Part shown: positions 1 through 5,649 of the stretch, in pieces
Layout: the number at the start of each line of letters is the position of its first letter
Position numbering within the stretch: position 1 is the first letter of the stretch
DNA from: CAZHJG01 sp964533425
GTDB lineage: Bacteria > Patescibacteriota > Saccharimonadia > Saccharimonadales > UBA4665
DNA: 8,971 nt
Assembly (NCBI GenBank): GCA_964533425.1
Contig: CAZHJG010000029.1
Coordinates: 1-8,971, forward strand
Reading direction: 5' to 3'
Made by a program: the position numbers and the translations under genes
The notes under the pieces: generated by a model
Databases searched by the model: none
What the model saw: the letters and a program-made list of their open reading frames with translations, nothing else
Told to the model about the DNA's origin: nothing

Positions 1-366
1 GTAGCCGAAAAGCACCTGCAAAAGGGTCGCGTGGCCATTATTGCCGGCGGCACGGCTCGGCCGTATGTGACGCACGATACGGCGGCGGTCAGCTTCGCGC
101 TTGAACTGGACTGCGAGCTGGTGCTCAAGGCCACGAAATTCGACGGCGTGTACGACAAAGATCCAGCGCTGCATGCTGATGCCGTCAAACTTACCGAAGT
201 TGACTTTCAGAACGCCGTCGAGAACAACGCCATCCAGGTGATGGATAAGGCCGCGCTGGGCCTGGCCATGGAGCAAAAGCAGAAGCTGGTGGTCTTTGAC
301 GCTATGCAGCCTGACAACCTTGTGAAAATCGTGCGCGGCGAAGCTGTCGGCACGTTGATCAGCTAA
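1..366 (+). CDS. pyrH: UMP kinase, C-terminal part (5' end cut by the window)
   Basis: UMP kinase makes UDP from UMP with ATP in the cytoplasm, a step feeding all pyrimidine nucleotides. The frame is open from base 1 (VAEKHLQKGRVAII...), so the gene starts outside the window and the internal GTG at 31 is not the start. About 121 C-terminal residues are present. Visible family hallmarks are the glycine-rich AGGTARPYVTHDTAA segment (bacterial PyrH has a GTGNPFFTTDTAA-like segment here), the ATKFDGVYDKDP motif, VMDKAALGLA, and the ending RGEAVGTLIS. This is the bacterial hexameric amino-acid-kinase fold, not the eukaryotic-type UMP/CMP kinase. It ends with TAA, and the next gene starts four bases later, so the two are probably co-transcribed. 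Identification is by motif recognition and I regard it as secure. Confidence 0.95.
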   Translation, partial: VAEKHLQKGRVAIIAGGTARPYVTHDTAAVSFALELDCELVLKATKFDGVYDKDPALHADAVKLTEVDFQNAVENNAIQVMDKAALGLAMEQKQKLVVFDAMQPDNLVKIVRGEAVGTLIS

Positions 367-370
367 GATT

Positions 371-784
371 ATGAAGATCGGTGTGGCCGGCAGCATGCAG
401 TTCACGGATAAAATGATCGAGATGTGCGATCAGCTGCGACAACTTGGTCACCAGCCGTTTATGAGTGCCTTCGCCGATAACTATGCCGGTAAATCAGCTG
501 ACGAGATTGAGGCGGTCAAGCTACGTGATAAATATGAGCACGATGCTATCCGAGAGTTTTGGGAGCCAATGCAAGACGCCGACGCGCTACTGGTGCTGAA
601 CTACGACAAGCACGATATCGAACATTACATTGGCGGCAACGCTTTCTTGGAGATGGGTTTTGCGCACGTACTGAATCAGAAAATATTTCTCTTAAACCCA
701 CTACCCGATATGCCTTATTACGGTACGGAGATCATTGCCATGAAACCGATTGTCATCAATGGTGACCTGTCCAAAATCAAGTAA
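371..784 (+). CDS. nucleoside 2-deoxyribosyltransferase-like protein
   Basis: A small soluble protein of 137 residues with a Rossmann-like opening (MKIGVAGSM) and a central block DADALLVLNYD, then GGNAFLEMGFAHVLNQKIFLLNP. That arrangement (D-A-D-x-hydrophobic, then a glycine-containing E-M/I-G-x-A segment, then K-x-hydrophobic) is typical of the nucleoside 2-deoxyribosyltransferase fold, whose catalytic nucleophile is the glutamate of the E-x-G segment (about Glu93 here). Family members swap bases between deoxynucleosides or hydrolyse deoxynucleoside monophosphates; which one this does cannot be read from the sequence. It starts four bases after pyrH with no clear Shine-Dalgarno sequence, suggesting translational coupling and a role in nucleotide salvage or clean-up. 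The fold assignment is fairly likely; the exact substrate is unknown. A related sugar-nucleotide-binding Rossmann family is the main alternative. Confidence 0.7.
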   Translation: MKIGVAGSMQFTDKMIEMCDQLRQLGHQPFMSAFADNYAGKSADEIEAVKLRDKYEHDAIREFWEPMQDADALLVLNYDKHDIEHYIGGNAFLEMGFAHVLNQKIFLLNPLPDMPYYGTEIIAMKPIVINGDLSKIK

Positions 785-800
785 ACCCAATACCTCAATT

Positions 801-832
801 GTGTCATCCTCGCGAATGCGGGGATCCAGAAA
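801..832 (+). repeat. palindromic repeat, left copy, upstream of the GIY-YIG gene
   Basis: A 32-bp unit of the GTCATYCY...GGRATCCAG type. It matches the reverse complement of 1184-1215 at 28 of 32 positions by hand alignment. Its core at 806-825 is a hairpin with an 8-bp stem (one G-T wobble) and a GAAT loop. The two copies face each other and enclose exactly one gene. Such GTCATTCCCGCGAAAGCGGGAATCCAG-like palindromes are scattered between genes in many bacteria; that part is general knowledge, and copy number in this genome is unknown. Confidence 0.8.
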
Positions 833-882
833 AATTAAAATGCAATTAAATGTTTTTGGCTCTGACTGATCTGTTGGTATCA

Positions 883-888
883 TATAAT
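883..888 (+). promoter_or_regulatory. consensus -10 box before the GIY-YIG gene
   Basis: A perfect TATAAT. The best -35 candidate is CTGACT at 862-867 (4 of 6 matches), but the spacer would be only 15 bp, so the promoter may be weak or -10 driven. Transcription would begin near 894-897, leaving a leader of about 20 bases before ATG 918 with no Shine-Dalgarno sequence. Confidence 0.4.
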
Positions 889-917
889 ACATCTCTAAAA
901 TCTACTGTGTCTATATC

Positions 918-1154
918 ATGGCGAGCGACAAAAACGGCACGCTTTATATTGGCATAACAAGTAATCTTCAGTTTCGGGTTCAGCAGCACAAATGTGGTTT
1001 AATGCCTGGTTTTACTGCCAAGTATCATGTCGACAAACTGGTTTATTATGAATCAACTTCTGATGTAGATGCGGCACTCAATCGCGAGAAGCAACTTAAG
1101 AAGTGGAACCGAGACTGGAAGCTGGAACTCATTGAACAGGTTAATCCGAATTGA
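918..1154 (+). CDS. single-domain GIY-YIG endonuclease-like protein, possibly lacking its original start codon
   Basis: A UPF0213/YhbQ-type small GIY-YIG protein, a family with a nuclease fold and mostly unknown biology. From ATG 918 it is 78 residues: the second half of the GIY-YIG pair (GTLYIGIT), the conserved arginine in LQFRVQQH, the block FTAKYHVDKLVYYES, and the end REKQLKKWNRDWKLELI with the conserved acidic residue. The frame is open upstream to the TAA at 885, and the codons from 891 read I-S-K-I-Y-C-V-Y-I-M-A-S. That matches the usual family beginning (MxxxYxVYIMAS), which includes the first tyrosine motif. Codon 891 is ATC where an ATG would be expected, and no ATG, GTG or TTG precedes 918. 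So either ATC is used, or the gene has lost its start and begins at 918 without the first motif. The surroundings are AT-richer than the neighbours and framed by inverted palindromes, suggesting transfer. Confidence 0.75.
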   Translation: MASDKNGTLYIGITSNLQFRVQQHKCGLMPGFTAKYHVDKLVYYESTSDVDAALNREKQLKKWNRDWKLELIEQVNPN

Positions 1155-1183
1155 CGGGACCTATCACTAGAATTTATTTAGAC

Positions 1184-1215
1184 TTTCTGGATTCCCGCTT
1201 TCGCGGGAATGACAC
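1184..1215 (-). repeat. palindromic repeat, right copy, downstream of the GIY-YIG gene
   Basis: Inverted partner of 801-832 (28 of 32 identical). The core at 1191-1210 is a perfect 8-bp stem, ATTCCCGC/GCGGGAAT, with a TTTC loop. It lies 29 bp after the GIY-YIG stop and 43 bp after the Clp-like gene's stop on the other strand, so it could also end transcription from both sides. No T-tract makes it a standard terminator. Confidence 0.85.
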
Positions 1216-1258
1216 TGGAGCGCCACTCTAGATTTGTAGACTGATAAATGCTTGTCAG

Positions 1259-3625
1259 TCAGAGAGCCAGGTCATTGACGTCGAGCTTGAGGTGATCGCC
1301 GGGTTGGGCTTCGCCGCGCAGGATTTTGCCGGCGACGGTGTCTTCGACAGCGCGCTGCAGGACGCGACGCATTGGCCGGGCGCCTAGGCGGGGATCGTTG
1401 CCGGTTTCGACGATTTTGTGAATGGCAGCAGTACTTAGCTCGATTGATATATTTTGATTAGCCAGCGTTTTATTGACGTCGGCCACCAGCAACTGTACCA
1501 CCTGGGCCAACTCTTCGGCATTGAGCGGCCGGAAGAGCACCATTTCGTCGAACCGGTTGAGCAGCTCGGGCTTGAACTGGCCGCTGTTGATCAGCTCGTT
1601 GGTGAAATCTTCACTGAAGCTTTCCAGGCTCTCGCCCTTGCCGACTCGCTCCCGGATGGTTTGGGCGCCGGCGTTAGAAGTGGCGATAATGATGCAATCT
1701 TTAAAGCTGGCCGCCCGGCCGCCACTATCGGTCAATTGGCCTTCGTCGAGTAACTGCAGCAGCAAATTCAGGATGTTGGGATGGGCTTTTTCAATTTCGT
1801 CCAACAGGACAACTGAGAATGGTTGCTGACGAACCGACATCAGTAGGCTGCTGGCGGCGTTCTCCCCGGTTGCCAGCAGGCGCTGGACGTCATCGGGTTG
1901 TTGATATTCGCTCATATCGAGTCGGATCATAGCGCTTTCGGCGCCGAAGTAGATTGCAGCGATAGACTTGGCTAGCTCGGTCTTGCCAACCCCGGTGGGG
2001 CCGAGGAAGAGGAAGCTGCCGATGGGCCGGCGTGGGTTGGTGACCCCTGCCCTGGCCCGTCGCAGCGCGCTGGCCACGGCCTTGACGGCGGGCGTCTGGT
2101 TGATCATACGCTGATGGATGTTGTCCTCGAGGTGCAGTAGCACATCGGCTTCGGCTGGCGCCGCGGTGCCGGCCTTCACGCCATAAATTTGCTCGACAGC
2201 CTTTTGGACGCTGGAAGGAATCATCACCCCTTGAATGGTGTGATTGACCGCCTGCTCCAACAGTTTGATAGCCTTGCCCGGATACGCTTCGTCCTGCTCG
2301 TAGCGGCCGCTCAAGCGGTAAGCTTCGTGCAGCGCGCCGTAGGTAACCAGGACGTCGTGGCGGTGCTCTAGGCCGAGGGCGGTGTCCTCGAGCACATGCA
2401 TCACTTCAGCTTCGGGCAATTCTTGCAACACGACGGGAGTAAGCTGGGTGGCCAGGCTGGAGCTGCGTGATTTTACACGCTGGTAATCTTCAGGCGTCAA
2501 CGCGAGGATCATCGGTACCCGCCGAGCTTCGACGATGGACAGCAAGATCTGGCTGGCGTCGAAAGAGCCGTGCCTGTCGTCGAAAAACAGCTGGGCGTTG
2601 TCAAAAAAGAGGATGATGTGGCCGGCCAGCGCGGCTTCGTTGGCCAGGCTGAGCATCAGATGCTCGAGGTCGCCGGGGCCGCGTGCCCGGGAGACCAGAT
2701 CGGTGGCATTGAGCGAAACGATCTGGTGATAGGCTAAATTAGCGTGCGTGTCACCTTCAATAAGCCGTTGGGCCAGAGCGTACACGCTACTAGTTTTGCC
2801 GATGCCGTCCGGCCCGACAAGCGCTACAGCCGCGTTTTTATGCGTCAAGGCCGACTCCATGGCTTGCACGCCGGCTGACGTGACTAGCGCCCCGAAATGG
2901 GCGCCTTGATTGGTTATCGCCAGGCTCATGTTTTGACCAAAGCGGTTTAATAGCGGCGTGAAGCCGAAGGCCCAATCCCGGCCGATGCCGCCGGAATTGT
3001 GTCGCTGAGCATGGAATTGTTTAAGCGTCCGGGCCAGCCACGTTACCGAGGCCTCGACGTCATCCGGCGAAGCCTTGCTCGTTACCAGGAACTGGCGCAG
3101 ATTTTCAGAAGCCAGCAGTAGGCCACCGACGACGTAACCGAGCTCGATGAGCGGACTTTCGTTTTGGTCTGCTAGGTGTGCAGCGATCTGAAAGACAGGC
3201 TCCAAATCGGCTTCGTTCGTCGAAAGTTGGGTGTCGAGCACCTCCTTCGTCAGCAGCAAATGGTTGGTCAAAAACAAGCCCTGCCAGTGATCGCTCAAGG
3301 CTGACCACAAGCTTTGTGGCTGCAGCTGCATACCTGGTGCTAATCTGGCCAGCACGTCCGCCGAAAGCCGCCCTGTCAGACTTGCGCCCTGGGCCGGCAG
3401 CACGCTCAGCCACCGTTTCCACCACACCGCTGGCACATAGCAAGCTAGGGCCACGGCCGCCAGCAGAAAGAAGTAGCGACGACCACTGACAACTCCCAAA
3501 GTCACGGCGCTTAGCAAGAAAATGCTGCCCACATAAAGCAGCAGCTGATACCCTCGCTTGCCGATCCGCTTACCGAACCGGGCTTCGCGGGCCCGACGCG
3601 ACCTCGTGTCAATAAGCTGACTCAC
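1259..3625 (-). CDS. membrane-anchored double-AAA+ Clp-family ATPase lacking canonical pore loops
   Basis: The GTG start at 3625 gives 788 residues and overlaps the upstream gene's TGA by four bases (GTGA); the frame also allows a TTG at 3679, but coupling makes 3625 more likely. Order: basic N-terminus (1-24), two membrane helices (about 27-47 and 51-69), a diverged Clp-N-like helical region (about 85-205), D1 with Walker A GPDGIGKT (271-278), D2 with Walker A GPTGVGKT (542-549), Walker B VVLLDE (605-610), sensor 1 TSN (649-651), arginine finger LLNRFD (688-693), sensor 2 LGARP (747-751). D2 looks ATPase-competent. D1 does not: Walker B reads FFDN (341-343 region) with Asn for the catalytic Glu, and the usual Arg-Arg finger is LATQL (391-395). 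The aromatic pore-loop motifs (KYRG in D1, GYVG in D2) are missing, and the ClpP-docking tripeptide is not seen between sensor 1 and the arginine finger (RVGKGESLESF). Probably a membrane remodelling ATPase rather than a ClpP unfoldase (inference). Confidence 0.85.
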   Translation of the reverse strand: MSQLIDTRSRRAREARFGKRIGKRGYQLLLYVGSIFLLSAVTLGVVSGRRYFFLLAAVALACYVPAVWWKRWLSVLPAQGASLTGRLSADVLARLAPGMQLQPQSLWSALSDHWQGLFLTNHLLLTKEVLDTQLSTNEADLEPVFQIAAHLADQNESPLIELGYVVGGLLLASENLRQFLVTSKASPDDVEASVTWLARTLKQFHAQRHNSGGIGRDWAFGFTPLLNRFGQNMSLAITNQGAHFGALVTSAGVQAMESALTHKNAAVALVGPDGIGKTSSVYALAQRLIEGDTHANLAYHQIVSLNATDLVSRARGPGDLEHLMLSLANEAALAGHIILFFDNAQLFFDDRHGSFDASQILLSIVEARRVPMILALTPEDYQRVKSRSSSLATQLTPVVLQELPEAEVMHVLEDTALGLEHRHDVLVTYGALHEAYRLSGRYEQDEAYPGKAIKLLEQAVNHTIQGVMIPSSVQKAVEQIYGVKAGTAAPAEADVLLHLEDNIHQRMINQTPAVKAVASALRRARAGVTNPRRPIGSFLFLGPTGVGKTELAKSIAAIYFGAESAMIRLDMSEYQQPDDVQRLLATGENAASSLLMSVRQQPFSVVLLDEIEKAHPNILNLLLQLLDEGQLTDSGGRAASFKDCIIIATSNAGAQTIRERVGKGESLESFSEDFTNELINSGQFKPELLNRFDEMVLFRPLNAEELAQVVQLLVADVNKTLANQNISIELSTAAIHKIVETGNDPRLGARPMRRVLQRAVEDTVAGKILRGEAQPGDHLKLDVNDLAL

Positions 3626-3993
3626 GAGAGTAGCCCCAAGATTAAAAAGCCTGGGATGGCCAGTGGCAGGAGCGGCCAAACCACCATTTCCAATATGGTC
3701 AGCACTATAACAATCAGCGTTAGTATTAAGGCGATAAAGAGCACCGCTAGACGAACGACGAAGCCAATAGCCCGGCTGAAGACGTTATCGGTCCAGGCCC
3801 GCCAACGTTCGGCCAGACTGGCGCCGGGATAGGTAATAATTCGCCGCCACGGCGCAAATAATGTGGACAGCAACTGACTGACCGAGAAGGAAGCTGCCAC
3901 GCCATTCACGCGTGGCCCGAGACTGACAATGACCTGCCGCCAGCCAATACCGTACCACCAGGAAAAGAACGCGGCTACAAGCATAACCAACAT
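3622..3993 (-). CDS. small integral membrane protein, partner of the Clp-like ATPase
   Basis: 123 residues from ATG 3993; a second ATG at 3984 is also possible. A purine-rich AGGAGAG lies upstream but about 15 bases away, so the exact start is not fixed. There is an N-terminal hydrophobic stretch (about 1-13), then a middle part, rich in arginine and aromatic residues, reading LFAPWRRIITYPG, and a strongly hydrophobic C-terminal half with two adjacent membrane segments (about 78-102 and 104-122). I do not recognise a named domain. The F-x-PW-R-R-I element with a following amphipathic stretch is something I associate with membrane proteins beside Clp-type ATPases in candidate-phyla bacteria, but that is recollection, not a search. 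The TGA overlaps the GTG of the ATPase gene by four bases, so the two are very probably translated together and may form one membrane complex. No enzyme function can be inferred. Confidence 0.8.
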   Translation of the reverse strand: MLVMLVAAFFSWWYGIGWRQVIVSLGPRVNGVAASFSVSQLLSTLFAPWRRIITYPGASLAERWRAWTDNVFSRAIGFVVRLAVLFIALILTLIVIVLTILEMVVWPLLPLAIPGFLILGLLS

Positions 3994-4077
3994 TGTAACA
4001 TTTTCTCTCTCCTTGCTCTCTGTTCTGTCAATTAGCTTGTGCTTGCAAAGAAGTCACAAAAGGTTAAAGCTGTCTGT

Positions 4078-5187
4078 ATGGAATTTTACGAGGAGCTGGA
4101 GGTGGCTCGTCAAACGAGGCACGAGAGCTTACCTTTAGCGGGCCCAGGTGATCTAGCCGCCCAAGAAGAAGCAACGCGCCGTTTCTGGCGTCGCCCGCGA
4201 GTACTTGGCGTGGGCGCAATAGTGGTTATTTCGGCAATTGGGGCCTACCGTCACTTTTCTGAGCAGTCTGGACAACTTATCAGCTATGACCCCAAAGTAG
4301 ACGCCCCGGCGCTGGAAGATAACATCTTGAGAATTGGTAGCTGGAATATGGAAGGTCGCGCCGCTCGCGATTTCCGCCTGATCGCCAGGTTGGGACAACA
4401 GGAGAACCTTGATGTCATCGACTTGCAGGAAGTGACCGCCGACGATGCCGCCACCCTGCAAGACCTCTTGCCCAGCTGGCACCAGGAATTCGTCAAAGCC
4501 GATAGCCTGCAGCATGGCGTGGCCGATCTAGCGCATGGCGATCAGGGTGGCTATGGCGACATGATTCTCTCTCGGACCAGGCCGTATGACATACAAAGGC
4601 ATGTCTTGCCCGGTACGTCCTGGTACAACGGCCTGCTCGGTACGATTACCGGTGCCCGCCAGGATATAATCACGGCCGATATTCAGTTCACCCATACCAA
4701 GGCTGGCCGCCAGGAAAACCGCATTGTTTTGGCCGAAACCATCAATGTCGACTACAATAATCAACCCATCCCGGTGCGCGAAATGACAGCCCATATCGCG
4801 GGCCTCAACCCTACTCATCGCGATCAGGAGTCCGAGCTGCTGGGTTTTGTTGATGATAATCAAAGCAACACCATCCCGCTGGTCTTTGCCGGTGATCTTA
4901 ACCAGGGCGATAACGAAACGATTAACAATTTTGTTAATCATAAAATGCAGGTAGTCCCAAGCGTTGGCAGGACGTCGCTGACGCACAATGTAGCCATCGA
5001 TCATGCGGCCTATAACCCGGCCGGCCGGCTCGGCAACCCAACACTGCAAGTTATTCACCAAATCGGCAATCACCGGCTGACCAAAAAAGATTCTGATCAT
5101 TACCCCATTGTTGTTAGCTTTGACCTGAAGCCTGGTGTCAACGCAATTGGCGTCAGTAAAGCCAAGCCGACTCACGGCGCTTCGTAA
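4078..5187 (+). CDS. membrane-anchored endonuclease/exonuclease/phosphatase family protein
   Basis: 369 residues from ATG 4078; an in-frame GTG at 4039 would add 13 residues, and a weak AAAGG lies before the ATG. Layout: short cytoplasmic part ending in a basic cluster (RRFWRRPR, 34-41), one membrane helix (about 42-58), then a DNase I-like domain (about 82-350). The metal and phosphate-handling motifs are in place: IGSWNMEG with Asn90, VIDLQEV with Glu118, the histidine of MTAHI (239), FAGDLNQGD with Asp273 and Asn275, IDH (307-309) and the closing SDHYP with Asp340-His341. The positive charges before the helix suggest the enzyme domain lies outside the membrane. The fold covers nucleases, phosphodiesterases and sphingomyelinases; motifs alone do not choose. 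An extracellular nuclease would suit a host-dependent bacterium that salvages nucleotides (inference). Transcribed divergently from the Clp-like operon across a short gap. Confidence 0.85.
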   Translation: MEFYEELEVARQTRHESLPLAGPGDLAAQEEATRRFWRRPRVLGVGAIVVISAIGAYRHFSEQSGQLISYDPKVDAPALEDNILRIGSWNMEGRAARDFRLIARLGQQENLDVIDLQEVTADDAATLQDLLPSWHQEFVKADSLQHGVADLAHGDQGGYGDMILSRTRPYDIQRHVLPGTSWYNGLLGTITGARQDIITADIQFTHTKAGRQENRIVLAETINVDYNNQPIPVREMTAHIAGLNPTHRDQESELLGFVDDNQSNTIPLVFAGDLNQGDNETINNFVNHKMQVVPSVGRTSLTHNVAIDHAAYNPAGRLGNPTLQVIHQIGNHRLTKKDSDHYPIVVSFDLKPGVNAIGVSKAKPTHGAS

Positions 5188-5260
5188 AGGTATCAAGGTG
5201 GGTGTGGCGGGGCATTTGGGTCTGGAGCTTTTTGTAGACGCGAGCGAAGCGTCGTTCAGT

Positions 5261-5400
5261 GAAACTAGATCCAGCGTGGCGGAAGGAGAGGGATATCGCG
5301 CGGCTTTTCAAGCCGCACTCCTTCCTGCGATGCTCGCCGTAATCATGCAAGCACGATTACGGCTGTGCTTCTCGTCCGCCGAACCCTGGAGCGTTCTCAC
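5261..5400. repeat. imperfect inverted-repeat element with a tRNA-end-like segment
   Basis: The ends are imperfect inverted repeats: GTGAAACTAGATCCAG...GGCGGA on the left (about 5259-5283) and its inverted relative on the right (about 5375-5399; cores TCCAG/CTGGA and GGCGGA/TCCGCC). Inside are two strong hairpins: 5300-5316, a 7-bp stem GCGGCTT/AAGCCGC with a 3-base loop and an outer 8-bp clamp GGAAGGAG/CTCCTTCC (5281-5288 with 5318-5325), and 5336-5363, a 9-bp stem GCCGTAATC/GATTACGGC plus TGC/GCA inside. Bases 5277-5294 match the tRNA-Ser 3' end at 5453-5470 in 17 of 18 positions, same orientation. No convincing protein is encoded. Could be a small non-autonomous mobile element, an att-like scar, or a structured RNA. 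Confidence 0.55.
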
Positions 5401-5415
5401 CACGCCCCCATCGCC

Positions 5416-5442
5416 AAATAAAATAACCCGCTTGCTAGCGGG
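5416..5442 (-). terminator. rho-independent terminator of tRNA-Ser
   Basis: Read on the minus strand, a hairpin with 6-bp stem CCCGCT/AGCGGG (5427-5432 with 5437-5442) and loop AGCA is followed by a T-rich run (TTATTTTATTT). It begins about 10 bases after the tRNA's CCA end, the expected place. Confidence 0.75.
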
Positions 5443-5452
5443 CCATTTCATT

Positions 5453-5542
5453 TGGCGGAGGGAGAGGGATTCGAACCCTCGATGACGTTGCCGCCATACA
5501 CACTTTCCAGGCGTGCCAGTTCAACCACTCCTGCACCCCTCC
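5453..5542 (-). tRNA. tRNA-Ser, anticodon GGA
   Basis: 90 bases including an encoded CCA, on the minus strand. Acceptor stem GGAGGGG pairs with TCCCTCC (last pair G-T), followed by discriminator G, the serine identity base, then CCA. Anticodon stem CACGC/GTGTG (one G-T) with loop CTGGAAA gives anticodon GGA, reading UCC and UCU. A long variable arm (around GGCGGCAACGTC) makes it class II, as expected for serine. T arm GAGGG-TTCGAAT-CCCTC is canonical. It has its own -10 box upstream and a terminator downstream, so it seems to be a single-gene transcript. Confidence 0.96.
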
Positions 5543-5558
5543 ATCGAAGAACCCACCT

Positions 5559-5564
5559 ATTATA
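5559..5564 (-). promoter_or_regulatory. -10 box of the tRNA-Ser promoter
   Basis: A perfect TATAAT on the minus strand, ending 16 bases before the tRNA 5' end, so transcription would start about 10 bases before the mature tRNA. No convincing -35 box is seen at 16-18 bp spacing. The gap to the dehydrogenase gene (5565-5649) has nothing else I can name. Confidence 0.6.
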
Positions 5565-5649
5565 CAGCTTTACGAGGCTCGGCAGGCTTGTTGTGGCTTG
5601 AAGCGAGAGCCACTTTATGGTTAAGTGTTTAAATTAAGGGAGAAACGTG

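Noticed and set aside
801..1215. CRISPR array or toxin-antitoxin pair
   Set aside because: Only two repeats, in opposite orientation and 350 bp apart around a gene; no spacers, and no second small gene beside the GIY-YIG gene.
1239..1260. GACTGA/TCAGTC inverted repeat at the end of the Clp-like gene, as a terminator
   Set aside because: Only a 6-bp AT-containing stem with a 10-base loop and no T-run; too weak to call.
4026..4031. Perfect TTGACA (minus strand) as the -35 box of the membrane protein operon
   Set aside because: No acceptable -10 box at 16-18 bp spacing; the expected place is the purine-rich ribosome-site-like sequence.
4528..5196. 222-residue minus-strand open frame
   Set aside because: It lies antisense to the nuclease-like gene, whose catalytic motifs are all present; the antisense frame shows no family pattern.
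5153..5350. 65-residue minus-strand open frame across the gap after the nuclease-like gene
   Set aside because: No recognisable domain, overlaps both the nuclease gene end and the palindromes; no ribosome site seen.
5135..5485. 116-residue plus-strand open frame ending in RRERDSNPR
   Set aside because: It overlaps the end of the nuclease-like gene in another frame, runs through the foldback element, and its end is the tRNA-Ser sequence read backwards; this is a well-known type of false protein.
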